Origin: Prunus persica
Lineage: Eukaryota; Streptophyta; Magnoliopsida; Rosales; Rosaceae
DNA: 64,000 nt
Reading direction: 5' to 3'
Assembly: GCF_000346465.2 (NCBI RefSeq)
Contig: NC_034010.1
Span: 7,449,103-7,513,102, forward strand
Below the pieces are notes generated by a model. It was not told the DNA's origin. It saw nothing but the letters and a program-made list of their open reading frames with translations, and made no database searches. Numbering within the stretch: the stretch's first letter is position 1; the number at the start of each line of letters is the position of its first letter. Shown here piece by piece: positions 22,707-33,669 of the stretch. The position numbers were made by a program, and so were the translations under genes.

Positions 22707-23721
22707 TGAGAATACCTGTAGGATATCTATATATGCCTGGAGAAGGTTAAACAAGCTAATTCGAATTTTTTGCAATAAATAATGATCAACCTTTGAAGCA
22801 GGATTGATATTAGTTATCAATCCTGAGATGTGCAAAGCTTAAAATAAAAGAACACGCAGAGAATTATTTTACGTGGTAAAACCCCACCTCTGGGGAAAAT
22901 CCACGGGACTCCTCAGTCCAACTCAAATCCACTATAGAACGATGATTACAAGAAGTACTCACACACTTATCCTAGACTCATTCTAGATAATGTTTACCGA
23001 CTTCTTCGTAACTCAACTTCTGTCACGGGATGATCTTTGACACTCCTTATGTTGAACGCAATACTGGCCACGATTGCTTCAAGCTCGCCGGAGGAAAACC
23101 GCCACCACGGTCTTGGTGCACTCAACCGTATGAGTCACCGACATGCATATGAATGCAATATGAATGATTAAAGTGTTTGATAAATCACCAAGTAAACATA
23201 GAACACTTGATGATTTATCTCAAATATGTGCACAACAGCTTTTGCTTAAGAATTCTATATGCTCAACCTAATATCAAAAACTGTAAAAAAAACCAAAGAG
23301 ATGCAAGCTGCTTTTATTCAAAGCTTCCTATACCTAGTCAGATGGCCGCACACAAGTACCAAACCCACTTCAATTATAACTATGAACTTTTAGCTTAATT
23401 TGGACTCTTATGAAGACCACAATTGGTTTTCCAACATGAATATTAGTTCAATATGGATTCTTATTGAAAAACGCCAACCAATCAATTTTTAATAGAAAAA
23501 CAATATCTATTAAAACAAAAAACTCAAATTGGGAATTCTATAATGAATGCATGATTATGTCATGATTTACCTGAAATTAAGTTTCTCATATCGGTCAAGT
23601 CAAGCCTCGGATGTATGGAGTTGAATGAGTTGTTCCAAAACGTCCAGTAACAATTCTTCACACACTAATTTTCAACCTATGCTAGAGTCTAGGAAATGAC
23701 AACACTATTTTCATACTAACA
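22707..23721 (-). repeat. Copia LTR A (left, 3' LTR)
   Basis: 1015 bp. Distinguished from B and C by GCAGGATTG at 22798-22806, ACGCAGAG, CACTATAGAAC and AGTACTCAC, and by an A8 run at 23285 against A7. Carries the leftmost boundary next to the GACTC duplication. Confidence 0.93.
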
Positions 23722-25380
23722 ATCTCCCCCTTTGGCATTTCCTAGACAAAACACCTATTACAACTCAAAAGAAATTGCATGGGATTAAACAAATGAAATC
23801 CTACTCTAAATTAGAAGCTTTGAATCCCTGCACATTATGAAACAACAAAACCAGTGAAGCATGTGGGAGAAGAAATGTAATCCAAAGCAAAATTACAACA
23901 CAACTCCTCCTTAATTCCACAACACAATTTCTCCCCCTTTTTATCATAATTTCACACAGTCATCTCTCCCCTTTTTTGTCAAGAAATCCAAAGGGTAAGG
24001 AAAGAACATAAAAGAGCTAATATAAAGGTATAAAGAAATCACCAAATGAATGCACAAGAATAGCAAGATGTCCAAAGCCAAAAAAGAAAGGGATAACAGT
24101 AGCATGCATTAAGATATGAGAAAAAAATTATCACAAAAAAAAAAAAAAAAACCAAACATATGAGGGATAAACACTGTGTTTGAAAAACAAAAGAAGTTTC
24201 GAATTTATTTTTTTTGTTTTTTGTTTTTTTTTTGTTTTTTTTTTTTTGTTTTTAATAAAGAAAAGATAAAGCTACAAACAAATCTAAACAATTAAAAAAA
24301 AACGTAAACATCACCTAGAAAAGATAACAACACCACAAAGACATAGAATCACCAAATACTATGCTTAATGAGAACCCAAGACTCCTCCTTCATTCAAGCC
24401 CAAAAAAAATCTGGAGTACATGCCAACACCATGCATAAGGATAGACAAGCAAGACCAATACCAATATCTCTCTAGAAGCATTTGAAGCAAAGTCTTTCAG
24501 GATCTAGGGCACATCAAATCACAAAGGTTTAATCAAACACAAGGATTATAAAATGGAGAATCAAAAATATTTGTAAGAAATAAAGTCCATCAAATGAGTA
24601 AATATTAAATCCCAATCTCGTGTTATGTGACTAAACTTGCTTAATAATAAAGAAAAAATCCAACCAAGAGCAAGCCAAGAACATAGAATAAACACATACA
24701 AAATGCATACAGAGGGCACCAATTTTTTTTTTTTTAATGCTAACTTTATTAAGCTTTCTACAAGACCCATGTAACGGGTGTTAAATCAATGTGCTCAAGT
24801 CAGTTGACTTTAAGACAATGAGTGTTAAAGCACCCCTAGGATGTACTAACCCGAGTCATGTAGGCTACAAAGAAGAACAATGTGTACAAGATCAAAGTTT
24901 ATTTGACGCGAACCTCGACGTTGGTTAGACAAGAGGCCCGGTTACTTTACCAAGATCAAGCACTTATTTTACTTTACTTTTAAATAAAGAGATGCTATAA
25001 ATTTGAGAGCTCAGTAGCAAAAAGTATAATGCAAATCTAGTATCAAGACAAGGGCAAGGAGAGGATCCATTCAAAATTATTAAGCAAGATTTGAGTGTAT
25101 GTGCTATATGTAAGGCATGTGATTTAATAAAAAGAGCATTTAATTGACTTTATAAAAAACAAAAACAGTTGATAACCATTCACAAAAACCCAACATTAAT
25201 CAGCCCAAAGTGATCCAACGCCAAAAAATCCAATCTAAGATCAACAAAAACTTCCAGACGTCAGTAGGATTGATATTGCTTATCAATCCCTGCATGTGCT
25301 AAACAAAATACTTAGAATTTAATCCAAATTCAAAAACAGAGAAGATAATAGCTGGAGTTTTTTGGCATGCATACAAACAA
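23722..25380 (-). other. Copia body 1, non-coding part
   Basis: Where pol should lie there is about 1.66 kb without a reading frame. It begins with a polypurine tract on the minus strand (AAAGGGGGAG, 23733-23724) directly next to LTR A. It contains an A18 run near 24136, T-rich tracts near 24208-24252 and 24725-24737, and at 25268-25300 a segment resembling an LTR stretch (ATTGATATTGCTTATCAATCC). Confidence 0.8.
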
Positions 25381-26172
25381 TTATTCAAAAGAACAAATGC
25401 CTAAAGACTTTCTAAGAGTGTCAAATCGAAGATTATCCATAGATTTTGCAACAAGACATTTAAGATCCAAATTTTCAAAAGCAACGGGTTTATGCACAAC
25501 ATTAGTAGAAGCCAACATACAATAATGATTTTCCTTTTTTCTCCAAACTAACTTTGTCTTAGTTGACGGCAAACAATGAAAAGAAGATAGTTTGGATAAA
25601 CGGTTTACCTCTTTCATAAGATTTGAAATCTTATGTTGGATGCTTACTTTTCCACCCATGCCATGAGAATTTGAATGAACAAATTCATTTCGAAGCTTAT
25701 TGCATCTTGGTCTTATGTGCCCACGAGTTCCGCAAAAGTGACAAATTGGAATAAATTTTTTGACTTCATGAGCGGCAGAAGGTTCAATAGGTGAAGTAGA
25801 TTTGACAAACTTTGTTTTAGACACAGCGGAAGACTTATTACTTGGTTGAAATCCCAAGCCTCGTTTGTCACCATCTCTTCGTCCCATGCTAATCATCTTG
25901 TCAATTTTTTCTGCACCAATGGTTAAAGAAACAATCCTTTCCTTTGAATTTTTAAGTTCAAGTTCAAGGGCTTTATTGTCAGAAGTTAGAGAAGCAATTA
26001 ATTTATTCTGATCAGTCAATTTTTTCTGCAAAAACATCAATTTTTTGTTCATACCTGCACTTACCTTTTCGGAATCTGCATCAGGGGATTGAAACTCGTT
26101 TGCAATCCTGCAATTTTCCAGCTTCAGCACAGCAACTTCTTTACAATCATCATCCTCATGTGATTCATCCAA
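25381..26172 (-). pseudogene. Copia Gag, C-terminal segment (body 1)
   Basis: 263 codons open, in the same frame as the upstream Gag ORF and 17 codons after its stop. Acidic start, coiled-coil-like leucine/lysine zone (about residues 40-90), then a second CCHC zinc knuckle CHFCGTRGHIRPRC. The remainder resembles the end of plant Copia Gag before protease. It ends at 25381 with no protease following. Confidence 0.85.
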
Positions 26173-26223
26173 GCTAACTGTGGTTATGAGTGCAACCGTC
26201 TTTTCATCATTCTCGCATTCCGA

Positions 26224-27231
26224 TTAACTATCACTCCAAGTAGTATGCATTGCCTTATTCTTGCCATCCTTTTGTTTCTTTAAGGTGTTGGCACATTCCG
26301 AAGATATGTGTCCATAGCCTTCACATTCGAAACATTGGACCTTTTCTCTTGGATTCTTTCGTTCATTTGACCTGCGAAATTTAGACCCACCATCAGTATA
26401 GTTAACAAACCTATTTTTAGAATTTATACCTTTTGAATCTCGACTCCTTGGATCCTGATTCTTGAGAAAGTTCATGAATCGTCTTGTGAGAATCATTAAT
26501 TCCTCATCACTGCAATCTTCATTTGAATGCCCATCATCTTCTTCATTCACAACCTTGAAAGCAACATTTTTGCTCTTTTTAGGAGCTAGATGTTTCATCT
26601 CATAGGTTTGTATGGACCCTATGAGTTCTTGAACTTTCAAGGTGTTCAAGTCACGGATCTCTTCAATAGCCGTGATCTTTGGTTGAAATCGTTGAGGCAA
26701 GGATCTCAAAATCTTTTTCACAATCCTGTCTTCTGGAATTTTTTCACCTAAACTTGAACAAGCATTCACAATTACACACAGTTTAGCATAAAATTCAGAA
26801 AAAGTTTCATTCTCATCCATCATGAGTGTCTCAAACTGTAAAGTATGCATTTGAAGCTTGGCTCCCTTGACAGTATCTATTCCTTCATGAGTAACCTGCA
26901 AAATATCCCAAGCTTCCTTAGAAGTATCACAACCAGATATATATTCAAATTGATCTGAAGAGACAGCAGTAAATAAAGCATTTAACCCCTTTTGATTATT
27001 AGTGCTCTGTGTGACTTCTGCAGTGGTCCACTCCTCTCTAGCTTTGAGGATTGTGGTTTCTTCATCTCCTTTTCCGATCTTCTTTGTGGGTTTAGGAAAT
27101 CCATGAACCACTGTACTCCATACACGTTCATCTAAGGACCAAAGAAACGACTTCATTTTGGCCTTCCAAGCGCCATAGTTGTTGCCATCAAAATATGGTG
27201 GATGTGCAATTGAGCCCGATGCACGATCCAT
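26224..27231 (-). CDS. Copia Gag (UBN2/DUF4219 type, CCHC), body 1
   Basis: 335 codons from ATG at 27231. N-terminal HPPYFDGNNYGAWKAKMKSF and the following ~200 residues fit the plant Copia Gag (DUF4219/UBN2) fold; a CCHC knuckle, CFECEGYGHISSEC, lies near residue 300. Gag packages element RNA. It stops at a TAA after ...TTWSDS, with the frame continuing as the next ORF. The same stop is in body 2. ATG lies 43 bp beyond the primer site. Confidence 0.9.
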   Translation of the reverse strand: MDRASGSIAHPPYFDGNNYGAWKAKMKSFLWSLDERVWSTVVHGFPKPTKKIGKGDEETTILKAREEWTTAEVTQSTNNQKGLNALFTAVSSDQFEYISGCDTSKEAWDILQVTHEGIDTVKGAKLQMHTLQFETLMMDENETFSEFYAKLCVIVNACSSLGEKIPEDRIVKKILRSLPQRFQPKITAIEEIRDLNTLKVQELIGSIQTYEMKHLAPKKSKNVAFKVVNEEDDGHSNEDCSDEELMILTRRFMNFLKNQDPRSRDSKGINSKNRFVNYTDGGSKFRRSNERKNPREKVQCFECEGYGHISSECANTLKKQKDGKNKAMHTTWSDS

Positions 27232-27272
27232 CCTAAGGTATATTAGATCTTACTGAGTATGTCCAGCAACCT

Positions 27273-27284
27273 GCTCTGATGCCA
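27273..27284 (-). promoter_or_regulatory. tRNA-Met primer-binding site, body 1
   Basis: TGGCATCAGAGC on the minus strand, two bases after the LTR B end. One mismatch from the usual initiator-tRNA-Met site TGGTATCAGAGC. Confidence 0.85.
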
Positions 27285-27286
27285 AT

Positions 27287-28300
27287 TGAGAATACCTGTA
27301 GGATATCTATATATGCCTGGAGAAGGTTAAACAAGCTAATTCGAATTTTTTGCAATAAATAATGATCAACCTTTGAAGCAAGATTGATATTAGTTATCAA
27401 TCCTGAGATGTGCAAAGCTTAAAATAAAAGAACACGGAGAGAATTATTTTACGTGGTAAAACCCCACCTCTGGGGAAAATCCACGGGACTCCTCAGTCCA
27501 ACTCAAATCCACTGTAGAACGATGATTACAAGAAGTACTTACACACTTATCCTAGACTCATTCTAGATAATGTTTACCGACTTCTTCGTAACTCAACTTC
27601 TGTCACGGGATGATCTTTGACACTCCTTATGTTGAACGCAATACTGGCCACGATTGCTTCAAGCTCGCCGGAGGAAAACCGCCACCACGGTCTTGGTGCA
27701 CTCAACCGTATGAGTCACCGACATGCATATGAATGCAATATGAATGATTAAAGTGTTTGATAAATCACCAAGTAAACATAGAACACTTGATGATTTATCT
27801 CAAATATGTGCACAACAGCTTTTGCTTAAGAATTCTATATGCTCAACCTAATATCAAAAACTGTAAAAAAACCAAAGAGATGCAAGCTGCTTTTATTCAA
27901 AGCTTCCTATACCTAGTCAGATGGCCGCACACAAGTACCAAACCCACTTCAATTATAACTATGAACTTTTAGCTTAATTTGGACTCTTATGAAGACCACA
28001 ATTGGTTTTCCAACATGAATATTAGTTCAATATGGATTCTTATTGAAAAACGCCAACCAATCAATTTTTAATAGAAAAACAATATCTATTAAAACAAAAA
28101 ACTCAAATTGGGAATTCTATAATGAATGCATGATTATGTCATGATTTACCTGAAATTAAGTTTCTCATATCGGTCAAGTCAAGCCTCGGATGTATGGAGT
28201 TGAATGAGTTGTTCCAAAACGTCCAGTAACAATTCTTCACACACTAATTTTCAACCTATGCTAGAGTCTAGGAAATGACAACACTATTTTCATACTAACA
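27287..28300 (-). repeat. Copia LTR B (middle, recombinant)
   Basis: 1014 bp. From 27287 to at least 27860 it carries LTR C variants (AAGATTG, ACGGAGAG, CACTGTAGAAC, AGTACTTAC, A7). From 28107 on it carries LTR A variants (AAATTGGG, TTTCTCATAT, GTTGTTCC, CTTCACAC, AGGAAATG). It is therefore a C/A hybrid with the crossover between about 27860 and 28107. Confidence 0.9.
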
Positions 28301-29959
28301 ATCTCCCCCTTTGGCATTTCCTAGACAAAACACCTATTACAACTCAAAAGAAATTGCATGGGATTAAACAAATGAAATCCTACTCTAAATTAGAAGCTTT
28401 GAATCCCTGCACATTATGAAACAACAAAACCAGTGAAGCATGTGGGAGAAGAAATGTAATCCAAAGCAAAATTACAACACAACTCCTCCTTAATTCCACA
28501 ACACAATTTCTCCCCCTTTTTATCATAATTTCACACAGTCATCTCTCCCCTTTTTTGTCAAGAAATCCAAAGGGTAAGGAAAGAACATAAAAGAGCTAAT
28601 ATAAAGGTATAAAGAAATCACCAAATGAATGCACAAGAATAGCAAGATGTCCAAAGCCAAAAAAGAAAGGGATAACAGTAGCATGCATTAAGATATGAGA
28701 AAAAAATTATCACAAAAAAAAAAAAAAAAACCAAACATATGAGGGATAAACACTGTGTTTGAAAAACAAAAGAAGTTTCGAATTTATTTTTTTTGTTTTT
28801 TGTTTTTTTTTTGTTTTTTTTTTTTTGTTTTTAATAAAGAAAAGATAAAGCTACAAACAAATCTAAACAATTAAAAAAAAACGTAAACATCACCTAGAAA
28901 AGATAACAACACCACAAAGACATAGAATCACCAAATACTATGCTTAATGAGAACCCAAGACTCCTCCTTCATTCAAGCCCAAAAAAAATCTGGAGTACAT
29001 GCCAACACCATGCATAAGGATAGACAAGCAAGACCAATACCAATATCTCTCTAGAAGCATTTGAAGCAAAGTCTTTCAGGATCTAGGGCACATCAAATCA
29101 CAAAGGTTTAATCAAACACAAGGATTATAAAATGGAGAATCAAAAATATTTGTAAGAAATAAAGTCCATCAAATGAGTAAATATTAAATCCCAATCTCGT
29201 GTTATGTGACTAAACTTGCTTAATAATAAAGAAAAAATCCAACCAAGAGCAAGCCAAGAACATAGAATAAACACATACAAAATGCATACAGAGGGCACCA
29301 ATTTTTTTTTTTTTAATGCTAACTTTATTAAGCTTTCTACAAGACCCATGTAACGGGTGTTAAATCAATGTGCTCAAGTCAGTTGACTTTAAGACAATGA
29401 GTGTTAAAGCACCCCTAGGATGTACTAACCCGAGTCATGTAGGCTACAAAGAAGAACAATGTGTACAAGATCAAAGTTTATTTGACGCGAACCTCGACGT
29501 TGGTTAGACAAGAGGCCCGGTTACTTTACCAAGATCAAGCACTTATTTTACTTTACTTTTAAATAAAGAGATGCTATAAATTTGAGAGCTCAGTAGCAAA
29601 AAGTATAATGCAAATCTAGTATCAAGACAAGGGCAAGGAGAGGATCCATTCAAAATTATTAAGCAAGATTTGAGTGTATGTGCTATATGTAAGGCATGTG
29701 ATTTAATAAAAAGAGCATTTAATTGACTTTATAAAAAACAAAAACAGTTGATAACCATTCACAAAAACCCAACATTAATCAGCCCAAAGTGATCCAACGC
29801 CAAAAAATCCAATCTAAGATCAACAAAAACTTCCAGACGTCAGTAGGATTGATATTGCTTATCAATCCCTGCATGTGCTAAACAAAATACTTAGAATTTA
29901 ATCCAAATTCAAAAACAGAGAAGATAATAGCTGGAGTTTTTTGGCATGCATACAAACAA
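28301..29959 (-). other. Copia body 2, non-coding part
   Basis: Essentially identical to 23722-25380, including the polypurine tract, the A18 run and the LTR-like piece near 29847. No pol. Confidence 0.85.
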
Positions 29960-30848
29960 TTATTCAAAAGAACAAATGCCTAAAGACTTTCTAAGAGTGT
30001 CAAATCGAAGATTATCCATAGATTTTGCAACAAGACATTTAAGATCCAAATTTTCAAAAGCAACGGGTTTATGCACAACATTAGTAGAAGCCAACATACA
30101 ATAATGATTTTCCTTTTTTCTCCAAACTAACTTTGTCTTAGTTGACGGCAAACAATGAAAAGAAGATAGTTTGGATAAACGGTTTACCTCTTTCATAAGA
30201 TTTGAAATCTTATGTTGGATGCTTACTTTTCCACCCATGCCATGAGAATTTGAATGAACAAATTCATTTCGAAGCTTATTGCATCTTGGTCTTATGTGCC
30301 CACGAGTTCCGCAAAAGTGACAAATTGGAATAAATTTTTTGACTTCATGAGCGGCAGAAGGTTCAATAGGTGAAGTAGATTTGACAAACTTTGTTTTAGA
30401 CACAGCGGAAGACTTATTACTTGGTTGAAATCCCAAGCCTCGTTTGTCACCATCTCTTCGTCCCATGCTAATCATCTTGTCAATTTTTTCTGCACCAATG
30501 GTTAAAGAAACAATCCTTTCCTTTGAATTTTTAAGTTCAAGTTCAAGGGCTTTATTGTCAGAAGTTAGAGAAGCAATTAATTTATTCTGATCAGTCAATT
30601 TTTTCTGCAAAAACATCAATTTTTTTTTTAAGTTCAAGTTCAAGGGCTTTATTGTCAGAAGTTAGAGAAGCAATTAATTTATTCTGATCAGTCAATTTTT
30701 TCTGCAAAAACATCAATTTTTTGTTCATACCTGCACTTACCTTTTCGGAATCTGCATCAGGGGATTGAAACTCGTTTGCAATCCTGCAATTTTCCAGCTT
30801 CAGCACAGCAACTTCTTTACAATCATCATCCTCATGTGATTCATCCAA
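29960..30848 (-). pseudogene. Copia Gag C-terminal segment, body 2, frameshifted by 97-bp duplication
   Basis: Equivalent to 25381-26172 but split into two overlapping frames (30848-30591 and 30643-29960). A tandem duplication of 97 bp (about 30530-30626 repeated at 30627-30723) shifts the frame by one. It covers the coiled-coil zone; the second zinc knuckle remains in the downstream frame. Confidence 0.88.
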
Positions 30849-30899
30849 GCTAACTGTGGTTATGAGTGCAACCGTCTTTTCATCATTCTCGCATTCCGA

Positions 30900-31907
30900 T
30901 TAACTATCACTCCAAGTAGTATGCATTGCCTTATTCTTGCCATCCTTTTGTTTCTTTAAGGTGTTGGCACATTCCGAAGATATGTGTCCATAGCCTTCAC
31001 ATTCGAAACATTGGACCTTTTCTCTTGGATTCTTTCGTTCATTTGACCTGCGAAATTTAGACCCACCATCAGTATAGTTAACAAACCTATTTTTAGAATT
31101 TATACCTTTTGAATCTCGACTCCTTGGATCCTGATTCTTGAGAAAGTTCATGAATCGTCTTGTGAGAATCATTAATTCCTCATCACTGCAATCTTCATTT
31201 GAATGCCCATCATCTTCTTCATTCACAACCTTGAAAGCAACATTTTTGCTCTTTTTAGGAGCTAGATGTTTCATCTCATAGGTTTGTATGGACCCTATGA
31301 GTTCTTGAACTTTCAAGGTGTTCAAGTCACGGATCTCTTCAATAGCCGTGATCTTTGGTTGAAATCGTTGAGGCAAGGATCTCAAAATCTTTTTCACAAT
31401 CCTGTCTTCTGGAATTTTTTCACCTAAACTTGAACAAGCATTCACAATTACACACAGTTTAGCATAAAATTCAGAAAAAGTTTCATTCTCATCCATCATG
31501 AGTGTCTCAAACTGTAAAGTATGCATTTGAAGCTTGGCTCCCTTGACAGTATCTATTCCTTCATGAGTAACCTGCAAAATATCCCAAGCTTCCTTAGAAG
31601 TATCACAACCAGATATATATTCAAATTGATCTGAAGAGACAGCAGTAAATAAAGCATTTAACCCCTTTTGATTATTAGTGCTCTGTGTGACTTCTGCAGT
31701 GGTCCACTCCTCTCTAGCTTTGAGGATTGTGGTTTCTTCATCTCCTTTTCCGATCTTCTTTGTGGGTTTAGGAAATCCATGAACCACTGTACTCCATACA
31801 CGTTCATCTAAGGACCAAAGAAACGACTTCATTTTGGCCTTCCAAGCGCCATAGTTGTTGCCATCAAAATATGGTGGATGTGCAATTGAGCCCGATGCAC
31901 GATCCAT
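30900..31907 (-). CDS. Copia Gag (UBN2/DUF4219 type, CCHC), body 2
   Basis: 335 codons, protein identical to the body 1 copy as far as I can read, including the terminal TAA after TTWSDS. The identity implies a recent duplication of the whole body. Confidence 0.9.
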   Translation of the reverse strand: MDRASGSIAHPPYFDGNNYGAWKAKMKSFLWSLDERVWSTVVHGFPKPTKKIGKGDEETTILKAREEWTTAEVTQSTNNQKGLNALFTAVSSDQFEYISGCDTSKEAWDILQVTHEGIDTVKGAKLQMHTLQFETLMMDENETFSEFYAKLCVIVNACSSLGEKIPEDRIVKKILRSLPQRFQPKITAIEEIRDLNTLKVQELIGSIQTYEMKHLAPKKSKNVAFKVVNEEDDGHSNEDCSDEELMILTRRFMNFLKNQDPRSRDSKGINSKNRFVNYTDGGSKFRRSNERKNPREKVQCFECEGYGHISSECANTLKKQKDGKNKAMHTTWSDS

Positions 31908-31948
31908 CCTAAGGTATATTAGATCTTACTGAGTATGTCCAGCAACCT

Positions 31949-31960
31949 GCTCTGATGCCA
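31949..31960 (-). promoter_or_regulatory. tRNA-Met primer-binding site, body 2
   Basis: TGGCATCAGAGC on the minus strand two bases after the LTR C end, as in body 1. Confidence 0.85.
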
Positions 31961-31962
31961 AT

Positions 31963-32976
31963 TGAGAATACCTGTAGGATATCTATATATGCCTGGAGAA
32001 GGTTAAACAAGCTAATTCGAATTTTTTGCAATAAATAATGATCAACCTTTGAAGCAAGATTGATATTAGTTATCAATCCTGAGATGTGCAAAGCTTAAAA
32101 TAAAAGAACACGGAGAGAATTATTTTACGTGGTAAAACCCCACCTCTGGGGAAAATCCACGGGACTCCTCAGTCCAACTCAAATCCACTGTAGAACGATG
32201 ATTACAAGAAGTACTTACACACTTATCCTAGACTCATTCTAGATAATGTTTACCGACTTCTTCGTAACTCAACTTCTGTCACGGGATGATCTTTGACACT
32301 CCTTATGTTGAACGCAATACTGGCCACGATTGCTTCAAGCTCGCCGGAGGAAAACCGCCACCACGGTCTTGGTGCACTCAACCGTATGAGTCACCGACAT
32401 GCATATGAATGCAATATGAATGATTAAAGTGTTTGATAAATCACCAAGTAAACATAGAACACTTGATGATTTATCTCAAATATGTGCACAACAGCTTTTG
32501 CTTAAGAATTCTATATGCTCAACCTAATATCAAAAACTGTAAAAAAACCAAAGAGATGCAAGCTGCTTTTATTCAAAGCTTCCTATACCTAGTCAGATGG
32601 CCGCACACAAGTACCAAACCCACTTCAATTATAACTATGAACTTTTAGCTTAATTTGGACTCTTATGAAGACCACAATTGGTTTTCCAACATGAATATTA
32701 GTTCAATATGGATTCTTATTGAAAAACGCCAACCAATCAATTTTTAATAGAAAAACAATATCTATTAAAACAAAAAACTCAAACTAGGAATTCTATAATG
32801 AATGCATGATTATGTCATGATTTACCTGAAATTAAGTTTCTTATATCGGTCAAGTCAAGCCTCGGATGTATGGAGTTGAATGAGTTGTGCCAAAACGTCC
32901 AGTAACAATTCTTCGCACACTAATTTTCAACCTATGCTAGAGTCTAGAAAATGACAACACTATTTTCATACTAACA
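31963..32976 (-). repeat. Copia LTR C (right, 5' LTR)
   Basis: 1014 bp. Private variants in its right third: AAACTAGG, TTTCTTATAT, GTTGTGCC, CTTCGCAC, AGAAAATG. It ends CTAACA followed by the GACTC duplication. Confidence 0.93.
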
Positions 32977-32981
32977 GACTC

Positions 32982-33669
32982 TCTTTACTATCGTCAGCTG
33001 CCTGAAGTGAACTCCGTAAATGAATTGGAAAAGAAAAATAATCAGGCATGGATTATATTGAAATTGAAGAAAAAAACCATACAATTAAGAACCCACTATG
33101 CTGTACATGGACTGCGTAGATTTCAGTTTTTAATTAATTAATTAATTTTGCTTTATTTTTTGTCTTTTACAATAATACTCACGTGAATTTTAAATAAACA
33201 TTTTCCACATCACTTTATTTTATTTTTGTTTTAGGGGTGTTTTTGTCCATTTATTTTATTTTTTGTTTTTGGTGAAGCCCTTTAACTCAACTGATTTTAT
33301 GCTGGCTTTATAATAGTAGAGATAAAGTATTTTTGAGTTGAGTGTCTCTCTCACTCTCTTTTGTTTTGTTTTACAATAGTAGTTTTCTTGAGGGAGTCTC
33401 AGAGAAAACTTTGAAGACTGAAAAAATAAAACTTGATTACAATCTGTCTACAATTGAGACTGAAACCTCTATTTAAAAAGCAGAATCAAGAGTGTCGGCA
33501 ACATTGGATGCTTGAAATTTTATTATTGAAGCATGGATCTTTCGCTATTGCTTTAACTGGAGCATCATTCTTACTTTTGACTTTTCTTTTGCTTTTTCTT
33601 GCTTTCATGATGACTACTTTCATGAGGACTGTTGGAGAATATTAACTATGTGGCTTTTGCCTTTATTAA
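32982..33669. other. Unclassified DNA between Copia and EPRV
   Basis: AT-rich with a (TTAA)n tract near 33131-33147. A short plus-strand frame at 33433-33645 has a hydrophobic run but no recognised domain. From about 33330 it may be the EPRV non-coding region downstream of the ORF ending at 33670. Confidence 0.35.

Larger units (their letters stand above)
22707..32976 (-). mobile_element. Three-LTR gag-only Copia element (LTR-body-LTR-body-LTR)
   Basis: A 10.27-kb insertion flanked by the 5-bp duplication GACTC (22702-22706 and 32977-32981). It contains three ~1014-bp LTRs (22707-23721, 27287-28300, 31963-32976) and two bodies (23722-27286, 3565 bp; 28301-31962, 3662 bp). The element reads leftwards; on that strand LTRs begin TGTTAG and end TTCTCA. 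Bodies encode Gag only: no protease, integrase, RT or RNase H. The middle LTR matches the right LTR in its left part and the left LTR in its right part, the mark of unequal crossing-over. Confidence 0.92.

Noticed and set aside
24561..29349. Hydrophobic 69-codon ORF present twice (24770-24561, 29349-29140)
   Set aside because: In the non-coding body of the Copia, on AT-rich DNA with a poly(T) tract; no splice context or domain.
22635..32648. Small ORFs repeated in each Copia LTR (such as MHISGLITNIN... and MINHQVNIEH...)
   Set aside because: They fall within LTR sequence and recur because the LTR recurs; no coding signal.
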